Source: Stenotrophomonas nitritireducens (GTDB lineage Bacteria > Pseudomonadota > Gammaproteobacteria > Xanthomonadales > Xanthomonadaceae). From it: a stretch of 64,000 nt of DNA. The stretch lies in NCBI RefSeq assembly GCF_001700965.1, contig NZ_CP016756.1:2222501-2286500 (forward strand). The letters run 5' to 3'. Numbering within the stretch: position 1 is the first letter of the stretch; each line of letters starts with the position of its first letter. The notes beneath the pieces are model-generated. The model made no database searches and was not told the DNA's origin. It saw only the letters and a list, made by a program, of their open reading frames with translations. Of this stretch, positions 38,741-47,305 are shown piece after piece. The translations under genes and the position numbers were made by a program.

Positions 38741-39038
38741 GGCAGCCTTCCGCACCGAGGGCGACACCCTGCTGCTGGCAGGCGTGATCGACCGCGCGGC
38801 GGTGGTTGCACTGTGGCCGCAGCTGGCGCGCGGGCTTGCTCCGTTGCGCCAGCTCGACCTGCAGGCGGTGGAGCGCATCGACAGTGCCGGCCTGGCATTG
38901 TTGAGCGAGCTCGCTGCACGGCTGCGCGCACAGGGCGGCGGCAACGTCAGCGGTGCGCCGGCTGGACTGGACGAACTGTGTGCGGCCTACCGGCTGTCAC
39001 CGTCCCTCGATTTCAACGCCTCCTCAGCAGGAAGCTGA
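38730..39038 (+). CDS. mlaB: Mla STAS-domain protein
   Basis: A 102-residue STAS-domain protein starting at GTG 38730 inside the mlaC end. It contains LRQLDLQAVERIDSAGLALL, the conserved STAS DSAG loop. MlaB binds MlaF and stabilises the transporter. An alternative frame start at 38643 lies wholly within mlaC and is unlikely. It sits in the usual position, after mlaC. Confidence 0.9.
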   Translation: MASKAAFRTEGDTLLLAGVIDRAAVVALWPQLARGLAPLRQLDLQAVERIDSAGLALLSELAARLRAQGGGNVSGAPAGLDELCAAYRLSPSLDFNASSAGS

Positions 39039-39039
39039 C

Positions 39040-40038
39040 ATGAAAATTTTCCGCACCCTCTTCCTTCTGCTCGCCGTGGCCCTGCTTGCGGCCTGTGCCG
39101 GCAAGCCGGCGCGCGATGCCATGCCTGCGTCCACGCAGATTGCGCCGCAGGCCACCGGGCAGGCCGCAGACACCGCCGCATCGGCTCCCGCGCCGGCGCA
39201 GGACGTGGTCAACAGCAGCGCCGACGCGCCGCAGGACAATGCAACGGCCAACGCCAGCGGCACCACCGCCCCCACCGGCGCCGAAGACGACTTCGCCGCG
39301 CTTTATGGCGGCCCCGCACCGGGCAGCGAAGGCGAGGACGGCGCGGCACCGGCCGGCATGACCTACGACCCGTGGGAGAAGTACAACCGCGGCGTGCACC
39401 GCTTCAACAATGCGGTTGACCGCACGGTTGCACGCCCGCTGGCCACTGCCTATGTCCACGTCGTGCCGCAGTTCGCGCGTACCGGCGTGAGCAACTTCTT
39501 CAGCAACCTGCGCTCGCCGTTGACCATGGTCAACCAGCTGCTGCAGGGCCATGCCGACGATGCCTGGGACACGCTGGGGCGCTTCCTGATGAACTCCACC
39601 TTCGGTGTCGGTGGCCTGTTCGATCCGGCCAGCAAGGCCATGGTGCCCAAGCGCAGCGAAGACTTCGGTCAGACCCTGGGCACCTGGGGCTGGCGTCGTT
39701 CGCGCTATGTGGAGCTGCCGTTCTTCGGCCCACGTACGGTACGTGATGTCTTCGGTCTGGCCGGTGATATCCCGCTGTCACCGATGCGCCAGATCGAGAT
39801 GGACAAGGTCCGCATCGGCCTGCAGGGCCTGCAGCTGGTGGACATGCGTGCGCAGCTGATGGCGGTGGATTCGCTGCGTGATACCGCAGTGGACGAGTAC
39901 GCGTTGACCCGCGATGCCTGGCTGCAGCGCCGCACCTACCAGATCGAAAAAGATCTGCGCCACGGCGGCAAGCGCGACGACGACGACCAGACCCCGATTC
40001 CGGTCGACGCAATGCCGATGCCGAACTGGGGCGATTGA
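39040..40038 (+). CDS. mlaA: Mla outer-membrane lipoprotein (VacJ family)
   Basis: A 332-residue lipoprotein with lipobox LAAC (Cys19). A long Ala/Pro/Thr/Asp-rich linker (20-105) precedes the VacJ domain, which has DPWEKYNRGVHRFNNAVDR, RSPLTMVNQLLQG, TFGVGGLFDPASKA and EDFGQTLGTWGW. MlaA removes mislocalised phospholipid from the outer leaflet with a porin partner. In E. coli it lies away from mlaFEDCB; here it directly follows mlaB by one base, so all six parts are together. Confidence 0.94.
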   Translation: MKIFRTLFLLLAVALLAACAGKPARDAMPASTQIAPQATGQAADTAASAPAPAQDVVNSSADAPQDNATANASGTTAPTGAEDDFAALYGGPAPGSEGEDGAAPAGMTYDPWEKYNRGVHRFNNAVDRTVARPLATAYVHVVPQFARTGVSNFFSNLRSPLTMVNQLLQGHADDAWDTLGRFLMNSTFGVGGLFDPASKAMVPKRSEDFGQTLGTWGWRRSRYVELPFFGPRTVRDVFGLAGDIPLSPMRQIEMDKVRIGLQGLQLVDMRAQLMAVDSLRDTAVDEYALTRDAWLQRRTYQIEKDLRHGGKRDDDDQTPIPVDAMPMPNWGD

Positions 40039-40075
40039 TCCTGGTTGTTGCGGGTTCGCATCCGGCAACATACGA

Positions 40076-40104
40076 AAAAAGCCCGGGGAAACTCGGGCTT
40101 TTTG
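40076..40104 (+). terminator. Intrinsic terminator of the mla operon
   Basis: AAAAAGCCCG pairs with CGGGCTTTTT around GGGAAACT, 37 bases after the mlaA stop, with a T run on the plus strand. Confidence 0.9.
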
Positions 40105-40116
40105 TTTGCTTCTATT

Positions 40117-40224
40117 TTGTAGGAGCGGCGTCAGCCGCGAAGCTGACATCGCCGAACGACCCGATCGACCTGCGATCTGCGATCTGCTGATCCAGCAGCT
40201 TCGCGGTTGACACCGCTCCCACAA
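40117..40224. repeat. Inverted pair of TGTAGGAGCGGCG repeats
   Basis: The left unit TGTAGGAGCGGCGTCAGCCG (from 40119) is partnered by CTTCGCGGTTGACACCGCTC then CCACAA ending 40224. Same family as 12454, 23134 and 58354. Confidence 0.8.
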
Positions 40225-40242
40225 GAACACAACTGTCCTGCT

Positions 40243-40788
40243 TTACGCAGCCAGTGCTGCGTCCACTGCCTTGCGCAGGCCTTCGTCATCGGCGGTGGTG
40301 TCCGGGGCGAAGCGGGCGACAACCTTGCCGTCCTTGCCGATCAGGAACTTCTCGAAGTTCCACAGCACGGCCGGAGCCGGGTTGGCCTCGATGCCGAAGC
40401 CGACCAGCTTCTCGCGCATCGGGCCTTCGCCGATGGCGGCCGGCTGCGCGGCGGTCAGCTGCTGGTACAGCGGGTGGATATCGTCACCGGCAACGCTGAT
40501 CTTGGAGAACATCGGGAAGCTGACGTCATAGGTCAACGCGCAGAACTGCTTGATCTCGTCCTCGCTGCCCGGCTCCTGGCCGTTGAAGTTGTTGGCCGGG
40601 AAACCCAGCACTTCCAGGCCGGCATCCTTCTTTTCGCGGTACAGCTTTTCCAGGCCTTCGTACTGCGGGGTGAGGCCGCACTTGGAGGCAGTGTTGACCA
40701 CCAGCAGCACCTTGCCGCGATAGTCGGCCAACGATGACGGCGCGCCGTCGATGGTAGTCAGCGCGATGTCGTAAACGGAAGCGGTCAT
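40243..40788 (-). CDS. Glutathione peroxidase family protein
   Basis: A 181-residue thioredoxin-fold peroxidase. The peroxidatic Cys37 is in VNTASKCGLTPQY; the family Gln (GFPANNFNGQEPG) and Trp (WNFEKFLI) are present. It reduces hydrogen or organic peroxides with glutathione or thioredoxin; BtuE of E. coli is a homolog. Cysteine replaces the animal selenocysteine, as usual in bacteria. Monocistronic. Confidence 0.93.
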   Translation of the reverse strand: MTASVYDIALTTIDGAPSSLADYRGKVLLVVNTASKCGLTPQYEGLEKLYREKKDAGLEVLGFPANNFNGQEPGSEDEIKQFCALTYDVSFPMFSKISVAGDDIHPLYQQLTAAQPAAIGEGPMREKLVGFGIEANPAPAVLWNFEKFLIGKDGKVVARFAPDTTADDEGLRKAVDAALAA

Positions 40789-40914
40789 GCGGTTGCCTGC
40801 TTGGGGGTTGGGAAGGGGAAAGCATAAACGGCATGGGTGACGCTGACACGACGCTCAGGTTGTAACGCTGGGTTCTGTGGTGATGCTGAACCAGGCTGGG
40901 CTGCCGCTTTAACT

Positions 40915-41028
40915 GTAGAGCCGAGCCATGCTCGGCTGGGGCTTTACCGGTACAGCCTCTGCCGAGCACGGCTCGGCATTACAGTGGCGTTGCTGGTCGA
41001 GCCTCTGCCGAGCGTGGCTCGGCACTAC
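40915..41028. repeat. SMAG-like palindrome cluster downstream of rmuC
   Basis: GTAGAGCCGAGCCATGCTCG (from 40915) is paired with CTGCCGAGCACGGCTCGGCA (ending near 40981); a further inverted unit, CTGCCGAGCGTGGCTCGGCA then CTAC, spans about 41003-41028. The last unit, read on the minus strand, begins GTAGTGCCGAGCC within two bases of the rmuC stop codon. Confidence 0.8.
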
Positions 41029-41029
41029 G

Positions 41030-42568
41030 TCAGCTGTCGCTGTTTTCGGGGCTGTCTTCGTCGGCTTCGTCGTCGGTGCCCAGCATTGCCTGAGAGGCGT
41101 CGCTGGACAGTGACTCCACGCCACGCAGCTTGCGCTCGATGGTGCGGGTCTTGCGGCTGGCGTCGCCCAAGCTCTTGCCGACGGTGTTGATCTGCTTCTC
41201 GGCCTTTTCAAGGATGCCAGCGAACTTGCCGAACTCGCTCTTGACCGCGCCCAGCAGGCTCCACACTTCCGAGGAACGCTGCTCGATGGCCAGCGTGCGG
41301 AAGCCCATCTGCAAACTGTTCAACAATGCGGTGACCGTGGTCGGGCCGGCGATCACCACGCGGTGCTCGCGCTGCAAGGCGTCCACCAGGCCGGCGCGAC
41401 GGATGACTTCGGCGTACAAGCCCTCGGTCGGCAGGAACATCACCGCGAAGTCGGTGCTGTGCGGCGGCACGATGTACTTGTCGCCGATCGACTTGGCCTG
41501 GATGCGGATGGCCCGTTCCAGCTGGTTGCCGCAGTTGCGCACCGCGTCCACGTCGCCGGCTTCCTGTGCGTCGAGCAGGCGCTCGTAATCCTCGCGCGGG
41601 AACTTGGAGTCGATCGGCAGCCACACCGGCGTGCCGGCATCGCTGCGGCCGGGCAGGCGCACGGCGAAGTCCACCATCTCGCCACTGTCGGCACGCAGCT
41701 TGACTCCACGCGCGTACTGCTCGGCGGTGAGCGTCTGCTCAAGGATGTTGTCCAACTGCACTTCGCCCCAGCCGCCACGGTTTTTGACGTTGCTCAGCAC
41801 GCGCTTGAGGTCGCCCACGCCGGTGGCCAGCTGCTGCATTTCACCCAGCCCGCGCTGCACCTGTTCCAGCCGCTCGGAAACCAGCTTGAACGAGGAGTCC
41901 AGGCGCGTGTTGAGCGTGCTCTGCAGCTTCTCGTCAACGGTCTGCCGCATCAGTTCGAGCTTGGCGGCGTTGTCGCCCTGCAGGTCCTTCAGCCGCGCTT
42001 CCAGGGTCTGGCGCATCTCGGTGATGCGCTGCTCGTTGCGCTGGGTCAGTTCGCCCAGCTTCTGGTTGAGCGTCTCGCCGAAGCGCAGCTGTACCTGTGC
42101 GCCTTCTTCGCGGCCCTTGCGGGTTTCCTCGACCAGACTCTGCTGCAGGCCGGCCAGCTGGCGCGCGAAGGCTTCCATGCGCGCTTCCTGCTGCTGGCCG
42201 AATACGTCGAGCTGGCCGCGCACATCCTGCAGCCGCGTACCCAGCAACTGCGCAAGCAGCTGCTGGGCGTTGGCGGTTTCCTCGCGGCCCTTGCGGGCGT
42301 CGTCGTTGAGGCTGTCGCGCAGCAGGTCCAGCCGCTGGTCGGTGCGGGTGGACAGGTCGCTGAGGTTGCGGCCGAAGCCATCGATGCGGATGTCCTGCTG
42401 CCGCGCCATGGTTTCCAGTTGCTCACGCAACTCACCGCGGCCGCTGCGCTGTTCATCGCGCAAGGTGGTTTCCAGCGCGGAGGTATCGTTACGGCGCAGC
42501 AGCAACAGCAGTTGCAGCACGAGGACGGCGACCAGCAGGCCACCAAGGATCAGGGTTTCAGTTTGCAT
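41030..42568 (-). CDS. rmuC: DNA recombination protein RmuC
   Basis: A 512-residue protein: an N-terminal membrane helix (about 5-24), a long coiled coil (about 30-230), and the RmuC nuclease-like domain with NRGGWGEVQLDNILEQ, LPIDSKFPREDYERL and PTEGLYAEV. RmuC is known to limit inversions and rearrangements at short inverted repeats, which is interesting in a genome this rich in them. The ATG at 42568 places the hydrophobic helix at the N-terminus; the longer frame to 42649 adds 27 residues without features. Confidence 0.93.
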   Translation of the reverse strand: MQTETLILGGLLVAVLVLQLLLLLRRNDTSALETTLRDEQRSGRGELREQLETMARQQDIRIDGFGRNLSDLSTRTDQRLDLLRDSLNDDARKGREETANAQQLLAQLLGTRLQDVRGQLDVFGQQQEARMEAFARQLAGLQQSLVEETRKGREEGAQVQLRFGETLNQKLGELTQRNEQRITEMRQTLEARLKDLQGDNAAKLELMRQTVDEKLQSTLNTRLDSSFKLVSERLEQVQRGLGEMQQLATGVGDLKRVLSNVKNRGGWGEVQLDNILEQTLTAEQYARGVKLRADSGEMVDFAVRLPGRSDAGTPVWLPIDSKFPREDYERLLDAQEAGDVDAVRNCGNQLERAIRIQAKSIGDKYIVPPHSTDFAVMFLPTEGLYAEVIRRAGLVDALQREHRVVIAGPTTVTALLNSLQMGFRTLAIEQRSSEVWSLLGAVKSEFGKFAGILEKAEKQINTVGKSLGDASRKTRTIERKLRGVESLSSDASQAMLGTDDEADEDSPENSDS

Positions 42569-42687
42569 GGGGAGAAGTGTAGCCCTGCCCGTCTCAGAAG
42601 CTGATCCGGCAGCGGTCGGCAGGTGGCGAAAACTTCCCTGGGCGTGCATCTGCGATCATAGGCACCCCCACCTGCTGCACCCCCGAC

Positions 42688-43233
42688 ATGAAGTCTCTGT
42701 CCCTGCTGTTGTCGAGCCTGTTGTGCCTGTTGCCGATGGCAGCCCGCGCCGCCGATTCGCAGACCATCACCTCGCCCCACGCCCTGCCCGCCAACGATGC
42801 GCGGCCCAAGGTGTTCCTGGCCGGCAGCATCGAGATGGGCAAGGCCGGCGACTGGCAGCAGCAGGTGCAGGCGGCCCTGGCCGAGCAGGGCGTGCTGATG
42901 CTCAACCCGCGCCGCGCCGACTGGAACCCGGCCTGGCGCGCCGAGGCCGACGAGCCCGAGTTCCGCCGCCAGGTGGAATGGGAACTGGCCGCGCTGGAGC
43001 AGGCCGACATCGTGCTGATGTATTTCGCGCCGGGCACGCAGAGCCCGATCACCCTGCTCGAATTCGGCCTGTACGCGCGCTCGGGCAAGCTGCTGGTAGC
43101 CGCGCCCGCCGGTTACTGGCGCAAGGGCAACCTGGACATCACCGGCGATCGCTATGGCGTGCCGCGCTTTGATGACCTGCCGGCGCTGATCAGCGCGGTC
43201 AAGCAGCGCCTGGCCGAACAGCGCGCGCCCTGA
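42688..43233 (+). CDS. Exported nucleoside 2-deoxyribosyltransferase-like protein
   Basis: A 181-residue protein. Residues 1-22 form a signal peptide (LLSSLLCLLPMAARA). The mature part matches the nucleoside 2-deoxyribosyltransferase-like fold: VFLAGSIEMG at 42-51, LNPRRADWNP, and the active-site-like EWELAALEQADIVLMYF followed by TLLEFGLYA with the conserved Glu. Enzymes of this fold exchange bases or cleave nucleotides, normally in the cytoplasm. Export to the periplasm is unusual; the substrate is unknown. The next gene (LysE type) starts 29 bases later. Confidence 0.8.
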   Translation: MKSLSLLLSSLLCLLPMAARAADSQTITSPHALPANDARPKVFLAGSIEMGKAGDWQQQVQAALAEQGVLMLNPRRADWNPAWRAEADEPEFRRQVEWELAALEQADIVLMYFAPGTQSPITLLEFGLYARSGKLLVAAPAGYWRKGNLDITGDRYGVPRFDDLPALISAVKQRLAEQRAP

Positions 43234-43262
43234 GCCACCACTGAGACATACGGAGAAGCCTC

Positions 43263-43892
43263 ATGCCGTGGATGGGCATCAACGACCTGGGCACCTTCGT
43301 GGTGGCCGTCATCCTGTTCCGGATGTTGCCCGGCCCGGGCACCTTCACCCTGCTCACCGCCACCGCGCGCGGCGGCGTGCGTGCCGGTTACGCGACGTTG
43401 GCAGGGCTGATGCTGGGCGATCAGATCCTGATCGCCATCGCCGCCACCGGCGTGGCCGCGCTGCTGCAGGCGCATCCGCTGCTGTTTGCCGGGCTGCGCT
43501 ACGTGGGTGCGGTCTATCTGATCTGGGTCGGCATCAACCTGCTGCGTGAACCGGCGGCTGCGGTGGCCGGCGAGAGTGCGCCGGTACAACACGGGCGGCG
43601 CTGGTTCCGCCAAGCCTTGCTGGTCGGTGTGCTCAATCCGAAGGCCATCCTGTTCTACATGGCCTTCTTCCCGCTGTTCATCGACCCGGTGCGGCAGCGC
43701 GGCGCCTTGACCCTGGCAACGATGGCGGTGCTGATCGCCATCCTCAGCATCGGCTGGTGCTCGGTACTGATCTTCGGCGGCCAGTTCATCGCCCGGCGGC
43801 TAGCCGGCTACCCGCGCGTCGGAGTGTGGCTGCGGCGCGGCGTCGGCCTCTGCCTGGTGGTGTTCGGGCTGCGGCTGGGCATTGCCGAGTAA
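43263..43892 (+). CDS. LysE/RhtB-family amino-acid exporter
   Basis: A 209-residue membrane protein with six helices and the LysE signature: PGPGTFTLLTATARGG in helix 1, a G..LGD motif, YVGAVYLIWVGI, and NPKAILFYMAFFPLFI. Members export amino acids or homoserine lactones; the substrate is not predictable. ATG with GGAGAAGCC upstream. It lies 29 bases after the deoxyribosyltransferase-like gene and may be co-transcribed. Confidence 0.9.
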   Translation: MPWMGINDLGTFVVAVILFRMLPGPGTFTLLTATARGGVRAGYATLAGLMLGDQILIAIAATGVAALLQAHPLLFAGLRYVGAVYLIWVGINLLREPAAAVAGESAPVQHGRRWFRQALLVGVLNPKAILFYMAFFPLFIDPVRQRGALTLATMAVLIAILSIGWCSVLIFGGQFIARRLAGYPRVGVWLRRGVGLCLVVFGLRLGIAE

Positions 43893-43958
43893 TGGGCCAC
43901 GGCATCGTCCCTGACCGTGTCCGCAGCAGGCGCGCGCCGCAAGCGGCCGCGCGCAGGT

Positions 43959-44007
43959 CGCTTTTATGCCGAATTCGGCGCGATGACACCCGTACGCGGT
44001 AAAAGCA
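43959..44007. promoter_or_regulatory. Nested dyad upstream of the amino-acid permease
   Basis: GCTTTTA (43960-43966) and TAAAAGC (44000-44006) flank a perfect palindrome GCCGAATTCGGC (43968-43979), about 90-130 bases upstream of the permease start. It may be a terminator remnant of the LysE gene or a regulator site. Nothing else is seen in this gap. Confidence 0.3.
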
Positions 44008-44096
44008 CGCCAAATGACGGTTTTTTCTAGCTTTGCTGCACTGCGTTAAGCCAAACTCGGCCGCTTCCCCGAACCACCACGAACCGTGAGGTCCGC

Positions 44097-45533
44097 ATGC
44101 AGTCCTGGCTCCGGCGCAAGCCCATCGACCAACTCACCGAACACGAAGAAGGCCGTCGGCTTATTCCCTCGCTGAGTTGGCCCCATCTGGTTGCCCTGGG
44201 CATTGGTGCCATTGTTGGCACCGGCATCTATACGCTGATCGGCGTGGGTGCGGACAAGGCCGGCCCTGCGGTGCTGCTGTCCTTCATCATCGCCGGGACG
44301 ATCTGCGCCTGCGCGGCGCTGGCCTATGCCGAGCTGTCGACGATGATGCCGGCCGCCGGCAGCGCCTATACCTACAGCTACAGCGCGCTGGGCGAGACCA
44401 TCGCCTGGGTGGTGGGCTGGAGCCTGATCCTGGAGTACTCGCTGGTGGTCAGTACGGTGGCGGTCGGCTGGTCCGGCTACTTCGTCGGCTTCCTGGAGTG
44501 GCTGCACACCTCGTTCGGCTGGAACGTGGCACTGCCGCAGGCACTGGCCGCCGGCCCGCATGTGGAAGGTGGCTTCCTGAATGTGCCGGCCATCGTCATC
44601 ACCTTCCTGGTCGCCGGCATGCTGATGGTGGGCACCAAGGAAAGCGCAACGCTCAACGCGGTGCTGGTGGTGTTCAAGCTGATCGCGCTGGCGGTGTTCG
44701 TGGCAGTGGCGCTGCCGGCCTTCGACATGGCCAACCTGCAGCCGTTCATGCCCTATGGCTTCCCCAAGTCGCTGGGCCCGGATGGCGTTGAACGCGGGGT
44801 GATGGCGGCAGCGGCGATCATCTTCTTCGCCTTCTACGGCTTCGATGCGATCTCCACGGCGGCCGAGGAAACCAAGAACCCCAAGCGCGACCTGTCGATC
44901 GGCATCATCGGCTCGATGGTCGGCTGCACCATCATCTACCTGCTGGTGGCCTTGGCTGCGGTGGGCGCGATGAGCTACACGGTGTTCGGCAAGAGCGCCG
45001 AGCCGCTGGCGCTGATCATGCGCGAACTCGGCCACGGCACCGCTGCCCTGGTGATCGGCATTGTCGCCATCATCGCCCTGCCGACCGTGCTGCTGGCCTT
45101 CTTCTATGGGCAGAGCCGCATCTTCTTCGTGATGTCGCGTGATGGCCTGCTGCCGCGTGGCCTGTCCAAGGTCAACCAGCGCACCGGCACGCCGGTGACC
45201 ATCACCCTGTTCACCGCGGTGCTGGTGGCAGCGCTGGCCGGTGTGGCACGCCTGGATGAAATCGCCGCGCTGGCCAATGCCGGCACGCTGGCAGCGTTCA
45301 CCGCAGTGGGCCTGTGCCTGCTGGTGCTGCGCAAGCGCGAGCCGAACCGTCCGCGTACCTTCCGCACGCCGCTGGCGTGGGTAGTGGGTCCGCTGGCCAT
45401 CGGCGGCTGCATCTATCTGTTCATCAGCCTGCCGATGCGCACCCAGCTGTGGTTCCTGGCCTGGAACGTATTGGGCCTGGTGGTGTATGCGCTGTACAGC
45501 CGCCGTAATGCGGTGCTGGGGCGCGGCAAGTAA
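44097..45533 (+). CDS. APC-family amino-acid permease
   Basis: A 478-residue permease with 12 hydrophobic segments. The N-terminal region has GIGAIVGTGIYTLIG, the backbone-binding motif of the cationic-amino-acid transporter branch of the APC superfamily; FAFYGFDAISTAAEETKNP in the sixth helix region is also typical of that branch. It likely imports amino acids with protons; specificity is unknown. Monocistronic, with a terminator after it. Confidence 0.9.
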   Translation: MQSWLRRKPIDQLTEHEEGRRLIPSLSWPHLVALGIGAIVGTGIYTLIGVGADKAGPAVLLSFIIAGTICACAALAYAELSTMMPAAGSAYTYSYSALGETIAWVVGWSLILEYSLVVSTVAVGWSGYFVGFLEWLHTSFGWNVALPQALAAGPHVEGGFLNVPAIVITFLVAGMLMVGTKESATLNAVLVVFKLIALAVFVAVALPAFDMANLQPFMPYGFPKSLGPDGVERGVMAAAAIIFFAFYGFDAISTAAEETKNPKRDLSIGIIGSMVGCTIIYLLVALAAVGAMSYTVFGKSAEPLALIMRELGHGTAALVIGIVAIIALPTVLLAFFYGQSRIFFVMSRDGLLPRGLSKVNQRTGTPVTITLFTAVLVAALAGVARLDEIAALANAGTLAAFTAVGLCLLVLRKREPNRPRTFRTPLAWVVGPLAIGGCIYLFISLPMRTQLWFLAWNVLGLVVYALYSRRNAVLGRGK

Positions 45534-45558
45534 TCCACAGGCTGTTGTGGATGAAGCG

Positions 45559-45586
45559 AAAGGCGGGCTTCGGCCCGCTTTTTGTA
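45559..45586 (+). terminator. Intrinsic terminator of the permease gene
   Basis: AAGGCGGGC - TTCG - GCCCGCTTTTTG, a strong tetraloop hairpin with a T run, 26 bases after the stop. Confidence 0.9.
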
Positions 45587-45612
45587 TTTGGGGTGTTTGG
45601 GTCTTGCTTGAA

Positions 45613-45717
45613 GAGCACCCCTCCCCAACCCTCCCCTGCGCTACGCGCAAGGGAGGGGGGCGGCTCTGCTCCCTCCCTTTGCCGCAGGCAAGGGGAGAGG
45701 GTTGGGGAGGGGTGCTT
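45613..45717. repeat. G-rich hairpin repeat pair (CCCTCCC family)
   Basis: Two facing units: CACCCCTCCCCAACCCTCCC ... GCAAGGGAGGGGGG and CCCTCCCTTTGCCGCAGGCA ... GGGTTGGGGAGGGGTG. The same family occurs at 5361, 13240, 13455, 24005 and 50649. Confidence 0.8.
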
Positions 45718-45748
45718 CTGCCTTGAAGCCTCAAAGCTCAGCCCCACA

Positions 45749-45786
45749 TGTGGATAACCCACTTATCCCCAGCCGCTTGTGGATAA
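45749..45786. promoter_or_regulatory. Cluster of DnaA-box sequences outside the origin
   Basis: Two perfect DnaA boxes, TGTGGATAA at 45749-45757 and 45778-45786, flank a one-mismatch box TTATCCCCA (45763-45771). All three lie within 38 bases of non-coding DNA, about 17 kb from the origin. It could titrate DnaA or regulate a neighbour. Confidence 0.5.
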
Positions 45787-45812
45787 AAACAAAGCGGGCC
45801 TGAGCCCGCTTC
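45783..45812 (-). terminator. Intrinsic terminator of the dipeptidase gene
   Basis: On the minus strand GAAGCGGGC pairs with GCCCGCTTTG across TCAG, followed by TTTTTATCC. It lies about 30 bases after the dipeptidase stop. Confidence 0.8.
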
Positions 45813-45840
45813 GTCATGCCACGCATCCGACAGCGCGCGC

Positions 45841-47082
45841 TCAGGACTTCTTCTGCGACGCCGCGTAATCCTGCGCCTGGCGCATCACCCGCAGCACGTT
45901 GCCGCTCCAGATATTGGCGATCTGGGCCTCGCTCAGGCCACGGCGCTGCATCCAGGCGGTGATCTTGGGCAGATCGGTGGTGTCCTCCATGCCGGTCACG
46001 CCACCGCCGCCATCCCAGTCCATGCCGATACCCACATGGTCCGGGCCGACCACGTCGAGGATGTGACCGAAATGCTGGAAGAAATCATCCAGGGTGGCCT
46101 TGGGCCGCGGGTATTTCCGGTCGAGTTCGGCCATCGCCTTCTGCAACTCCACGCCCTTGGCCATGGTCATGGTGTCCCAGCCGCCCAACCGTGCTTCCAG
46201 CGCATCTTCGGCCTGCTTGCGTTCGGCACTCTTGGTTTCGTCGACCAGATAGCCGCCGTAGGCATTGGCCTGGATCACGCCACCCTTGGCCGCCAGCTGG
46301 CGCAGGCGCGCGTCATCCAGATTGCGCGGGTGGTTGAAGATCGCCTTGGCCGAGCTGTGCGACAGGATGAAGGGCACCGGCATCATCTCGATCAGGTTGT
46401 CGAACACCGCATCGGAGGCATGCGACTGGTCGATCACGATGCCCAGCTTCACCGCCTCGTTGACCAACGCCTTGCCGGCCGGGCTCAAGCCCTTCCATTC
46501 GGCGCCCTTGGGATCGGTGGCCGAGTCGGCGAATTCGTTGTTGGCGAAATGCACGGTCGACATCAGCCGCAGGCCGGTCTTGTAGTAGAAGCTCAGCAGG
46601 GTCGGATCGGCGACCAGCGGGCTGCCGTTCTCCATGCTGATGTAGACCACGCGCTTGCCGGCGGCCTTGATGCGGGCGGCATCGTCCGCGCTCAGCGCCA
46701 GCTGGAACTTGTCCGGGTTGGCGGCCAGCATTTCGTGGATTTCCTGCATGCGCTGCAGGCCGTGATCACGTTCGGCGATGTGTGCGGCCGGGCTGCGGTC
46801 GCCCTGATGGGTGTAGATGGCGAAGAAACCACCATCCAATGCCCCTTCCACCATGCGCGGGTAATCCACCTGCGACAGCGCGTTATGGTCGTGCCGCTGC
46901 ATGATGTTGAAGTCGGCGCGCGGGAAGTTGGCCGGCGTGTCCAGGTGCGTATCCAGGGTCAGCAGCTTCTGCTGCAAGGCAGTCGCCTTGCTCAGCTCGG
47001 CCTGGCTGAACTCCACCGCCGAGGCCGCCAGTGGAAAGCACAACGTCAGGGATACCAGCAGGGACAGGGGACGCAGGGTCAT
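45841..47082 (-). CDS. Exported membrane dipeptidase (M19 family)
   Basis: A 413-residue protein with a signal peptide (about 1-22). The zinc-binding pattern begins with LDTHLDTP (His46, Asp48). VIDQSHASD, ILSHSSAKAIFNHPRNL and HVGIGMDWDGGG complete the M19 renal-dipeptidase metal site. It cleaves dipeptides in the periplasm, possibly with D-residues. Length and motifs are whole. Monocistronic. Confidence 0.93.
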   Translation of the reverse strand: MTLRPLSLLVSLTLCFPLAASAVEFSQAELSKATALQQKLLTLDTHLDTPANFPRADFNIMQRHDHNALSQVDYPRMVEGALDGGFFAIYTHQGDRSPAAHIAERDHGLQRMQEIHEMLAANPDKFQLALSADDAARIKAAGKRVVYISMENGSPLVADPTLLSFYYKTGLRLMSTVHFANNEFADSATDPKGAEWKGLSPAGKALVNEAVKLGIVIDQSHASDAVFDNLIEMMPVPFILSHSSAKAIFNHPRNLDDARLRQLAAKGGVIQANAYGGYLVDETKSAERKQAEDALEARLGGWDTMTMAKGVELQKAMAELDRKYPRPKATLDDFFQHFGHILDVVGPDHVGIGMDWDGGGGVTGMEDTTDLPKITAWMQRRGLSEAQIANIWSGNVLRVMRQAQDYAASQKKS

Positions 47083-47305
47083 GAGGCCTTACCGAGAAGG
47101 GAAAGGCCCGACCTTAGCGCCGCGACGGTGCTGTCGGCCAGTGACTGACGGCATGGAGGCTGCGGGTGTGCTGGCAAGGCCTCTGCCGAGCATGGCTCGG
47201 CACTACCGCTTTAGCCCCTCTCCCGTACACGGGAGAGGGGTTGGGGTGAGGGCTGCTTTTCGCTGATAACGCCGCTGCCGAGCATGACTCGGCACCACCG
47301 CCTGC
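47083..47305. repeat. Short repeats between the dipeptidase and rlmI genes
   Basis: A SMAG-like unit CTGCCGAGCATGGCTCGGCA then CTAC (47182-47206), a CCCCTCTCCCGTACACGGGA then GAGGGG hairpin (47215-47240), and a second SMAG-like half CTGCCGAGCATGACTCGGCA (47275-47294). No gene is seen. Confidence 0.7.
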
